This document shows, piece by piece, positions 1 to 6,327 of a stretch of DNA of 24,333 nucleotides; positions within the stretch are counted from its first letter, which is position 1, and each line of letters begins with the position of its first letter. The position numbers and the translations under genes were made by a program. The stretch spans positions 1 through 24,333 of the forward strand of contig CAMNHV010000025.1 of the NCBI GenBank assembly GCA_946539855.1, written 5' to 3'. Source of the DNA: CAG-791 sp002449595. GTDB lineage: Bacteria > Bacillota > Clostridia > Lachnospirales > Lachnospiraceae. The notes under the pieces are model-generated. The model was not told where the DNA came from. It was given only the letters and a program-made list of their open reading frames with translations, and ran no database searches.

Positions 1-132
1 GCATCTAAGCGTGAAGCCCCCCTCAAGATGAGACATCACAAGACCCCTTGAAGACGACGAGGTAGATAGGCACGGTGTGTAAGCATGGCAACATGCTCAG
101 CTGACGTGTACTAATCGGTCGGAAGCTTATCC
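1..132 (+). rRNA. 23S ribosomal RNA, 3' end (partial)
   Basis: The first ~130 bases match the conserved 3' end of bacterial 23S rRNA: the helix starting GCATCTAAGCGTGAA, the GAAGACGACGAGGT segment, GGTGTGTAAGC, and the terminal CGTGTACTAATCGGTCG. The 5' bulk lies outside the window. The end at about 132 is set by comparison with remembered clostridial 23S ends and may be off by several bases. Bases 133-212 carry spacer, not 5S rRNA: no 5S-like sequence is visible before the first tRNA. Confidence 0.95.
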
Positions 133-212
133 TTTTAGAAACTTTGGTAAGATGTAAAACATGTGCTTCGCATTCGGTTTTGAAGGTGTTAAGGAAGCAG
201 GTAAGCACCCGT

Positions 213-284
213 GCCTTGATAGCTCAGCGGTAGAGCACGCGGCTGTTAACCGCGGTGTCGTAGGTTCGAGCCCTACTCGAGGCG
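213..284 (+). tRNA. tRNA-Asn (GTT)
   Basis: A full cloverleaf is readable. The acceptor stem GCCTTGA (213-219) pairs with TCGAGGC (277-283). The D arm is GCTC/GAGC, the anticodon stem CGCGG/CCGCG encloses loop CTGTTAA giving anticodon GTT, and the T arm is GTAGG-TTCGAGC-CCTAC. The discriminator is G284 and no CCA is encoded. It lies about 80 bases after the 23S end and is probably co-transcribed with the rRNA operon. Confidence 0.96.
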
Positions 285-287
285 CTG

Positions 288-318
288 AAAAGGCCTATAG
301 CTTGGCTGTAGGCCTTTT
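288..318 (+). terminator. Terminator-like hairpin between tRNA genes
   Basis: A perfect 10-bp inverted repeat, AAAAGGCCTA (288-297) and TAGGCCTTTT (309-318), is extended inward by three weaker pairs and ends in a T-run, as in an intrinsic terminator. It sits inside the tRNA cluster, only 13 bases before the next tRNA, which leaves no room for a new promoter. It may be a leaky terminator or an RNA-processing stem. The run of A at the other side makes it formally bidirectional. Confidence 0.6.
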
Positions 319-331
319 CTCCTATCATAAA

Positions 332-405
332 GGATCCTTAGCTCAGTTGGTTAGAGCAGCCGGCTCATAACCGGCCGGTCCTGGGTTCGAGTCCCCGAGG
401 ATCCA
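332..405 (+). tRNA. tRNA with CAT anticodon (elongator Met, or Ile2)
   Basis: The acceptor stem GGATCCT (332-338) pairs with AGGATCC (398-404), discriminator A405. The anticodon stem CCGG/CCGG encloses loop CTCATAA, anticodon CAT, and the T loop TTCGAGT is standard. The acceptor stem is fully paired at position 1, so this is not initiator tRNA. CTCATAA loops occur both in elongator tRNA-Met and in the tRNA-Ile2 modified by TilS. The sequence alone does not settle this, and I lean to Met by resemblance to Lachnospiraceae annotation. No CCA is encoded. Confidence 0.93.
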
Positions 406-422
406 TTTGTCTGCATTCGCAT

Positions 423-507
423 GCCGGCATGGCGGAACTGGCAGACGCGCGGGACTTAAAATCCCGTTCCCCAATAAGGAGTGTCGGTTCGATCCCGACT
501 GCCGGCA
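423..507 (+). tRNA. tRNA-Leu (TAA)
   Basis: A class II tRNA of 85 nt with a long variable arm. The acceptor stem GCCGGCA (423-429) pairs with TGCCGGC (500-506), discriminator A507. The anticodon stem CGGGA/TCCCG encloses loop CTTAAAA giving anticodon TAA. The T arm contains GGTTCGATC. No CCA is encoded. It is the last member of the cluster and is followed directly by a terminator. Confidence 0.95.
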
Positions 508-509
508 GT

Positions 510-556
510 AAACCCCGAAAGTATCGCACATGTGCGGCTTCCGGGGTTTTTCTTTT
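510..556 (+). terminator. Intrinsic terminator of the rRNA/tRNA cluster
   Basis: Arms AAACCCCG-AAG and CTT-CCGGGGTTT, with one small mismatch, flank a loop that itself contains GCACATGTGC. They are followed by a T-rich tract (TTTTTCTTTTT). It closes the transcription unit that starts upstream of the window. Confidence 0.85.
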
Positions 557-655
557 TGTTATTGAGAAGCTGTGAGAAGCAAAAAAATACTGCCGGTTGC
601 ACTAAAGATATATCCGTTTGCCGGGAGTGAAAACATAATCCCGTCAAAAAAATAA

Positions 656-684
656 TTGACATTGTAAAATGGTGACGCTTTCAT
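656..684 (+). promoter_or_regulatory. Candidate sigma-A promoter for the surface protein
   Basis: A perfect -35 TTGACA (656-661) is followed after 17 bases by a weak -10 TTTCAT (679-684). The stretch also holds repeated TGAC-type heptamers: TGACATT at 658 and 694, TGACGCT at 673 and 685. The poor -10 hints at activator dependence or a different -10. It is the only good -35 in the 200-base gap upstream of the start codon. Confidence 0.35.
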
Positions 685-763
685 TGACGCTCCTGACATT
701 ACAATCAGCTCATAAGGTACAGAACTACGCTGATTTAAGGCTTGGAATAATAAGGAGAAAAAA

Positions 764-3700
764 ATGAGAAAGAAAACTACTGCACGTGTCATGACAGTGA
801 TCCTCGCGGCGACAATTGCATTCTCCAATATGACTGCAGTCACCACCGTCTATGCGGCGGATGAGGAGATCAATGTTAATGCCGGGGAAGAGTACAGCAA
901 TTCGGTGGAGCAGGACAATGCGCCTGTGGAACAGAACAATACGTCGGCGGATCAGGATAACGCACCGGCAGAGCAGAATAATGCTCCTGCGGAACAGAAT
1001 CAGGCGCCGGCAGAGCAGCCTGCAGCAGAGCAGAATAACGCTCCTGCAGAGCAGAATCAGATTCTGGCAGAGCAGCCTGCAGCAGAGCAGAATAACGCTC
1101 CTGCAGAGCAGAATCAGATTCTGGCAGAGCAGCCTGCAGCAGAGCAGAATAACGCTCCTGCAGAGCAGAATCAGATTCCGGCAGAGCAGCCTGCAGCAGA
1201 GCAGAATAACGCTCCTGCAGAGCAGAATCAGATTCTGGCAGAGCAGCCTGCAGCAGAGCAGAATAACGCTCCTGCGGAACAGGATCAGGCGCCGGCGGAG
1301 CAGCCTGCAGCAGAGCAGAATAATGTTCCTGCGGAGCAGAATCAAGTGTCGGTGGAGCAGAATCAGGCGCCGGCAGAGCAGAATAATGCTCCTGCGGAAC
1401 AGGATCAGGCGCCGGCGGAGCAGCCTGCGGCAGAGCAGAACAACGCTCCTGCGGAACAGAACCAGGCGCCGGCGGAGCAGCCTGCGGCAGAGCAGAATAA
1501 CGCTCCTGCAGAACAGGATCAGGCGCCGGCGGAGCAGCAGCCCGCAGCAGAGCAGATCAACGCTCCTGTGGAACAAAATCAGGTATCGGTGGAACAGAAT
1601 AACGCGCCCGCGGAACTGCCCGCCGAAGAACAGAACGAGACTCCTGCAGAACTGGCGGATGCAGCTCCGGTCATTCAGATGACAAAGATGTCTGCGCCGC
1701 TCGCAGTACCCGCACCGGCGGCGAACGTCTATGACCTCGGGGAAGTGCAGGACGATGTGATCATGATCACCGAGAGCGGCTCCTACACCATCAAGGGCAG
1801 CGGCAGCCAGCAGATCGTCGTCCAGGGCAATGTTGACGTCGAGATCGTTCTCGAAGGAGATGTCAATATCACGACGCAGACGAGTGACAGTGACAGGAAG
1901 TCCGCGATCCGTCTGGAGAAGGGGGCAAATGTACGACTCGTGATCGACGGCAGCGCCTCCGTCTCCGGATGGAACGGCGTGGAAGTGGTCGCCGGCACGA
2001 CGCTTACGGTCACCGGCGTGGGCGGTAAGGAAGGCACCGATTCCCTGACCGCTGCCGGCAACGGAAAGTGGGGCTGCGGAATCGGCTTCTACAACAAGGC
2101 TGGCGGCGACGCGGGAAATATCACGATCAAGGATATCGCGAAACTGGCTGCGTACGGCGGCGGCATTGACCAGAATAAGAAGAAGTCGGATGGCTACGAA
2201 GGCGGCGCGGCGATCGGCGGCGGCAGAAGTCAGGATATCAATAACGGCAAGGTCACCCTCGAGAATATCGGCGAGGTCTACGCACAGGGCGGAAGCAAAG
2301 GCGCGGCGATCGGTGCGGGCTTCTGGAGAGGCACGGATGTTGAGATCCGGAATGTCGACAGCGTCACTGCGATCGGCGGAGACACCGCAGCTGCGATCGG
2401 AAGCTCCAGAAACGCATATTCAGGTGCGACATACGACAAAAATGACAGGACTCAGCACGACGACGGGACCCTGGAGATCCTGAGCACAAACATCACGATC
2501 GAGAACTCGACCGTGGACGCTGCCGGCGGCTACTACGCAGCGGGCATCGGTGCCGGGTACTATGACACCTGTCTGAACGACCCTTCCCGGCCGGAGGGGT
2601 ACGACTATCACACCGGCGAGCTGATCGAGAATCCCGGCGTGCGGATCGAGATCGGTGACGGCGCACAGGTCACGGCGCGCGGCGGACAGCTCGCGGCGGC
2701 CATCGGCGGCGGCTACAAGGTCAACGCCCCCGAGATCATTATCAGGGAGGGCGCAGTGGTCACAGCTTATGCGGGCGTCAAGGAAAACTCCGGCTCGAAG
2801 ATTCCTTCGGCGATCGGTTCCGGCGCGGATGGCAGCGGCATCTTCTCCGACAACAACGGGATCATCCTTATTGAGGACGGAGCGCAGGTCACGGCTTTCT
2901 CGTACGGATACGAATCCATGAACCGCAGCGGCAGCGCTTCGGATCCCGACGCGACGACCACGAACAAGGGCATCCTCGGCAACAAGTGGGCAATCAGCCG
3001 TGATCTGCAGGACGGCGAGACGGATGCGACGATCCTTCAGGGAAGACTTCTTGTGGAGAAGGACATCTATCGCGAGATGGAAGATCACCCCGAGATCGTC
3101 GGCGAGATGAAGTTCTACGATGTGAATTCAGCGCACACCGTGCAGATCATCGACCTGAGGAACGAGAATAATCAGTACGAAGTCGAGGTCCCGGCCGGGT
3201 ACTCCAGCTTCGCGGTCACGATCCCCGCAGGCGTCTACAAGCTGATGATCGACGGCGAGGTGTGGAGCTACCTCGAGAACAGAGGCTACAGCGCAGTCAA
3301 TGACGGAACGGGCACGATCAACGGCAAGATCGGCGGAGAGAGCGTGCCGGTAGGGACGAAAGCGGGACTGATCTACGGACAGGAGACGGACAGCGCGGAC
3401 GCCTACGCGGAGATGCTGGACAGATATCACACTTACGGGGACAGCAACAGCGACCTCGTCACCATCCACTACGTATTCGACGATCCCTCCGCGACCTTCA
3501 AGGTGGAAAAGGGCATCATCAACGAGTATGACGCCATTGCGGTCCGCGGCCTGGTTGAGCCGGTCGTGCCGGAGGAAGAACCCGCGGAAGAGGAGGAGCA
3601 GGAACCCGAGGTACTGCCGGAGACCGTTCCCACAATCATCGGAAACGCCACGGAGCCTGAAATGACCGAAGATCTGACGGAAGAAGGACAGGATGGCGAA

Positions 3701-4096
3701 GAAGTACAGCCCGAGGAAGTTCCCACGGAGATGAAAGAGCAGGAGCCGGAAGAGGAGAAGCAGAATGACATCCAGACAGCGCAGAATACCGGCCGCACGA
3801 ACGGCGGAACCGCAGCCGGACCGCTGACCGAGATCCGCGACACGCAGGTCGCCCTCGCGGCAGCACCGGAACCGAGTGTCCTGGGCGCGGTCCGCGCGGA
3901 CGAGCTGCTCCGGGAGACGGCCGGTGAGGCCGTCAGCCAGGCGGTCCTCGGCGCGAAGAGACTGGTCGGTGAAGGCAGTGTCCTCGGCCAGATTCGGACC
4001 GGCGACGAGAGCTCGATGGCAGCATGGTTCATCGCGATGGCTGGTTCCCTGACCGCGATCCTTGCGATCCTGGCGGGCAGACGCAGAAAAAAATGA
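764..4096 (+). CDS. Large repeat-containing secreted surface protein, probable sortase substrate
   Basis: 1110 residues, with ribosome binding site AAGGAG 7 bases before ATG. Residues 1-31 form a Sec signal peptide (MRKKTT, hydrophobic core, AYA-type cleavage site near VYAAD). Residues ~48-295 are low-complexity Glu/Gln/Pro/Ala/Asn repeats, likely a wall-spanning stalk. Residues ~320-800 are Gly-rich with recurring AAIGGG/AAIGAG motifs alternating with ITI/VEI strands, as in the bacterial carbohydrate-binding or beta-helix proteins often annotated in Lachnospiraceae (Cthe_2159-like; family call from memory). Residues ~965-1040 are very acidic. The end carries IRTGD (1077-1081), a 21-residue hydrophobic segment and RRRKK, the layout of a sortase signal with a variant motif. 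No catalytic site is recognised. Surface anchoring and glycan or host binding are inferred. Confidence 0.9.
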   Translation: MRKKTTARVMTVILAATIAFSNMTAVTTVYAADEEINVNAGEEYSNSVEQDNAPVEQNNTSADQDNAPAEQNNAPAEQNQAPAEQPAAEQNNAPAEQNQILAEQPAAEQNNAPAEQNQILAEQPAAEQNNAPAEQNQIPAEQPAAEQNNAPAEQNQILAEQPAAEQNNAPAEQDQAPAEQPAAEQNNVPAEQNQVSVEQNQAPAEQNNAPAEQDQAPAEQPAAEQNNAPAEQNQAPAEQPAAEQNNAPAEQDQAPAEQQPAAEQINAPVEQNQVSVEQNNAPAELPAEEQNETPAELADAAPVIQMTKMSAPLAVPAPAANVYDLGEVQDDVIMITESGSYTIKGSGSQQIVVQGNVDVEIVLEGDVNITTQTSDSDRKSAIRLEKGANVRLVIDGSASVSGWNGVEVVAGTTLTVTGVGGKEGTDSLTAAGNGKWGCGIGFYNKAGGDAGNITIKDIAKLAAYGGGIDQNKKKSDGYEGGAAIGGGRSQDINNGKVTLENIGEVYAQGGSKGAAIGAGFWRGTDVEIRNVDSVTAIGGDTAAAIGSSRNAYSGATYDKNDRTQHDDGTLEILSTNITIENSTVDAAGGYYAAGIGAGYYDTCLNDPSRPEGYDYHTGELIENPGVRIEIGDGAQVTARGGQLAAAIGGGYKVNAPEIIIREGAVVTAYAGVKENSGSKIPSAIGSGADGSGIFSDNNGIILIEDGAQVTAFSYGYESMNRSGSASDPDATTTNKGILGNKWAISRDLQDGETDATILQGRLLVEKDIYREMEDHPEIVGEMKFYDVNSAHTVQIIDLRNENNQYEVEVPAGYSSFAVTIPAGVYKLMIDGEVWSYLENRGYSAVNDGTGTINGKIGGESVPVGTKAGLIYGQETDSADAYAEMLDRYHTYGDSNSDLVTIHYVFDDPSATFKVEKGIINEYDAIAVRGLVEPVVPEEEPAEEEEQEPEVLPETVPTIIGNATEPEMTEDLTEEGQDGEEVQPEEVPTEMKEQEPEEEKQNDIQTAQNTGRTNGGTAAGPLTEIRDTQVALAAAPEPSVLGAVRADELLRETAGEAVSQAVLGAKRLVGEGSVLGQIRTGDESSMAAWFIAMAGSLTAILAILAGRRRKK
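1010..1650 (+). repeat. 57-bp tandem repeats inside the surface protein gene
   Basis: Near-identical 57-bp units begin at 1010, 1067, 1124, 1181 and 1238, each encoding the 19-residue pattern AEQPAAEQNNAPAEQNQIL with rare substitutions. From 1295 to about 1650 the array becomes shorter and degenerate (AEQNQ, AEQDQ, VEQ variants). The unit length is a multiple of three, so copy-number change keeps the frame. Third-position divergence is low in the first five units, suggesting recent expansion or ongoing homogenisation. Confidence 0.93.
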
Positions 4097-4229
4097 GCAG
4101 ATGCTGTCAGATAACTGACGCCTGGATTGACACCCTGTTCGATAAAATGTGATCAGACGATAAGAAATCAGCCAAAAGGCAGAAAGATAAAGGAATAGCA
4201 GAAGATCAGAACCTGACAGGGGGTACAGC

Positions 4230-4340
4230 ATGATGACTGCAACGACGATATGCTTCGTGTTGATGATGTGTACGGCGGAAGCGATGATCTTGAAAGAATT
4301 GAAGCGTCTGATCCAGGGCGGATCACCTCAGCGGAGGTGA
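4230..4340 (+). CDS. Small hydrophobic 36-residue ORF ending in a terminator stem
   Basis: ATG at 4230 follows a purine-rich AGGGGG (4219-4224) at a usable distance and opens 36 codons to TGA at 4338. The peptide has a hydrophobic Met/Cys-rich front (TTICFVLMMC), then a basic tail (LKELKRLIQ...QRR), compatible with one short membrane segment. I do not recognise a family. The last eight codons and the stop lie inside the stem of the terminator at 4319-4350, a layout also found in small type I toxin-like or leader ORFs. No antisense partner is evident. It could equally be non-coding. Confidence 0.35.
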   Translation: MMTATTICFVLMMCTAEAMILKELKRLIQGGSPQRR

Positions 4341-4350
4341 TCCGTTTTTT
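4319..4350 (+). terminator. Strong intrinsic terminator
   Basis: CGGATCACCTC (4319-4329) and GAGGTGATCCG (4334-4344) form an 11-bp GC-rich stem with a four-base loop, followed by six T. It isolates the surface-protein locus from the two-component operon downstream. Confidence 0.9.
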
Positions 4351-4414
4351 CTTGAGCGATAAAGCCGAGCGTGCAGATCATGCTTGCATGATGCTGCATG
4401 TGAGGCTAACGGAC

Positions 4415-4444
4415 ATCGGATGGGCGGCAGTTTGCCCATCCGAT
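4415..4444 (+). repeat. Perfect 11-bp inverted repeat without T-tract
   Basis: ATCGGATGGGC (4415-4425) and GCCCATCCGAT (4434-4444) flank an 8-base spacer. Neither side has a T-run, so it is not a standard intrinsic terminator. It lies in the 324-base gap before the response regulator gene. A protein-binding palindrome or an RNA hairpin are both possible. Confidence 0.6.
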
Positions 4445-4452
4445 TGTGCGGC

Positions 4453-4511
4453 GTATGGTATTCACACCGTATCCGTAAGAAATCACACCGCAATCGTAAA
4501 AAATCACAACG
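4453..4511 (+). promoter_or_regulatory. Three direct repeats with 21-bp phasing upstream of the two-component operon
   Basis: The core TTCACACCG (4461-4469), ATCACACCG (4482-4490) and ATCACAACG (4503-4511) recurs with an exact 21-bp period. The last two copies match over 17 bp (CGTAAGAAATCACACCG and CGTAAAAAATCACAACG). Two-turn spacing is typical of sites for AraC-family DNA-binding domains, and the downstream gene encodes such a regulator. The array ends 59 bases before the candidate -35 element. Autoregulation is inference. Confidence 0.5.
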
Positions 4512-4570
4512 AATATCCATTGGTTCAAAAAACGCGGAAATTATCCCTTCAAGTGCGCGCAGAAAGAACT

Positions 4571-4599
4571 TTGCGGCTTTGGCCTGCGGCGCGTATAGT
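4571..4599 (+). promoter_or_regulatory. Candidate sigma-A promoter of the two-component operon
   Basis: TTGCGG (4571-4576), a 17-base spacer and TATAGT (4594-4599). The expected transcription start is near 4606, leaving a leader of about 70 bases. The leader contains AGGAGG at 4618-4623, which is too far from the chosen ATG to serve it. Confidence 0.5.
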
Positions 4600-4674
4600 T
4601 ATGGTGTAGTTATATACAGGAGGCAAAGGTACACAGGTATTGAGGCATGCGGCAGTGAAATCGGATGGTGCAGT

Positions 4675-6327
4675 ATGATCAAAGTTTTTCTGGTGGAAGA
4701 TGAATACGCGATCCGGGAAGGGATCCGGCGGACGGTGAACTGGGAGAAAGAGGGATTCGTGCTCTGCGGCGAGGCGGGCGATGGCGAGATGGCTTACCCC
4801 CTGATCCTGAAGGAGAAGCCGGAGATCCTCATCACGGATATCCGCATGCCATTCATGGACGGCCTGGAACTCTGCCGCCTCGTCAAGGAGGCGCTCCCTT
4901 CCGTGCGGATCCTGATCCTGAGCGGATACGACGATTTCAGCTACGCGCAGGAGGCGATTCGGATCGGTGTGGAGGAGTATCTGCTGAAACCGCTGTCGGA
5001 GGAGATGCTGCTCACAAAACTCCGGGCGGTGGCGGAGAAGATCCGGGAGGAGCAGGCGTCGGAGCGCGCGATCGAGCAGTACCAGATCGAGCGGGAGGAG
5101 ATCCGTTATCTCGAGAGACAGCAGTTTTTCCGGGACATCGTGGACGGCAAGGTCACCGTGCAGCAGTCGCTCTCGAAGGGAAAGGAACTCGGCGTGGAGA
5201 TCACCTCCGCGTGGTACGGCGTCGTGCTGGTCCAGATCCGGGAGAAGGAGGAGCACTACGCGCCCGGCGGCCGGTCCGCCAGGGAAGAGGAGATGCTCGC
5301 CTTTTTGAGAGAACTGAGGGAGCGGCTTCCTTTCCTGCTGCTATATGAACATACCGATGGTGCCGGCTGCCTCATCGTGAAAGCGGACTCCGAAGTAGAG
5401 ATCCTCGCGCGGCAGGAGACCGTGATCGGGGAGCTTCAGGCGGAGGCGCAGAACCACCAGGACGTCATCTACTTCATCGCGACCGGCTGTCCCGTCGACC
5501 GGCTGCGGGATATCCGCCAGTCCTACCGGGAAGCCGTCAAGATGTTCGCGGAGCGCTATGTGTACGACGAGAGCCGGGTCTTCCGCTACGGCGAGAAAAA
5601 GGCGCCGGCGGCCGTGTTTGGGGAAAACGGGAGGAGCGGCATCAATTTCCGCAATCTCGATGCCGGAAGGATCTCGCAGAAGTATATCACCAACTTCATG
5701 CGCGGCGGTTCCGCGGCGGAGACGGATGATTTCGTTTCGGATTTCTTCGCGGGGATGGGAGAGGAGGCGGTCCGCTCCTATCTGCTCCGGCAGTACGTCG
5801 TGACGTCGGCGATCCTGTGCGCCATCGCTTTCCTGGAGGAGCTCGGGCTCTCGCGGGAGGAGGCGGACAAGGTGATCGGCGGCTCCGAGGCGGCAGAATC
5901 CCGGGCGCAGACGTATGAGGAGTCAAAGCGCTGCCTGAAGGAGATCCTGGATAAGGTCACGGAGCTGCGCAACCAGACGGCGGAGCGCAAATACAACCGC
6001 CTGATCCGCGAGGCGCAGGCCTATATAGAGAAAAACTACGCGAGCGGAGACATCTCGCTGCAGTCCGTCGCGGCGAGCGTCGGCGTGAGCCCGAATCATT
6101 TCAGTTCGATCTTCCGCCAGGAGACCGGGGAGACGTTCATCGATTTCCTGACGCATGTCCGCATGGAGCACGCAAAGGAACTGCTGCTCTGCACGCCGAT
6201 GCGGACGGCGGAGATCGGTTTCGAGGTCGGATATAACGATCCGCACTACTTCAGTTACGCCTTCCGCAAGGCGGCGGGAATGTCGCCGAGGGAATTCCGG
6301 AACGCCGGAAAGAGGGACAGCGAATGA
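4675..6327 (+). CDS. Response regulator, receiver plus AraC-type DNA-binding domain (YesN-like)
   Basis: 550 residues. Receiver domain at residues 1-120: acidic pair E8/D9, phospho-acceptor D55 in LITDIRMP, and K105 in YLLKPLS. A ~300-residue linker follows, usual for YesN-type regulators. The C-terminal ~110 residues are a double helix-turn-helix AraC domain (YIEKNYASGDISL, VSPNHFSSIFRQETG, GYNDPHYFSYAFRK, GMSPREFR). The start at 4675 is chosen because receiver homology begins there; the frame is open for 97 more codons upstream with no similarity and a promoter inside it. The SD is weak (GGATGG). It overlaps the kinase gene by four bases and probably activates the sugar transporter genes downstream. 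Confidence 0.93.
   Translation: MIKVFLVEDEYAIREGIRRTVNWEKEGFVLCGEAGDGEMAYPLILKEKPEILITDIRMPFMDGLELCRLVKEALPSVRILILSGYDDFSYAQEAIRIGVEEYLLKPLSEEMLLTKLRAVAEKIREEQASERAIEQYQIEREEIRYLERQQFFRDIVDGKVTVQQSLSKGKELGVEITSAWYGVVLVQIREKEEHYAPGGRSAREEEMLAFLRELRERLPFLLLYEHTDGAGCLIVKADSEVEILARQETVIGELQAEAQNHQDVIYFIATGCPVDRLRDIRQSYREAVKMFAERYVYDESRVFRYGEKKAPAAVFGENGRSGINFRNLDAGRISQKYITNFMRGGSAAETDDFVSDFFAGMGEEAVRSYLLRQYVVTSAILCAIAFLEELGLSREEADKVIGGSEAAESRAQTYEESKRCLKEILDKVTELRNQTAERKYNRLIREAQAYIEKNYASGDISLQSVAASVGVSPNHFSSIFRQETGETFIDFLTHVRMEHAKELLLCTPMRTAEIGFEVGYNDPHYFSYAFRKAAGMSPREFRNAGKRDSE

Noticed and set aside
1010..1650. CRISPR-like array
   Set aside because: The repeats are contiguous, in frame and without unique spacers; they are protein-coding tandem repeats.
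725..1682. Long open frames on both strands through the repeat region of the surface protein (for example minus 725-1576 and plus 852-1682)
   Set aside because: They exist because the 57-bp repeat keeps all frames free of stops; their products are Arg/Leu-rich low-complexity sequence without start signals or family resemblance.
3128..4231. Minus-strand 367-codon frame opposite the surface protein
   Set aside because: Shadow of a GC-rich acidic coding region; no SD, composition Arg/Leu/Asp-rich, overlaps a well-supported gene entirely.
4453..4511. CRISPR or riboswitch reading of the three short repeats
   Set aside because: Only three copies with about 4-base gaps and no spacer diversity or conserved aptamer structure; operator repeats fit better.
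4384..4674. 97-codon N-terminal extension of the response regulator
   Set aside because: Receiver homology begins at 4675; the extension contains the inverted repeat, the 21-bp direct repeats and the candidate promoter, and shows no protein-like composition.
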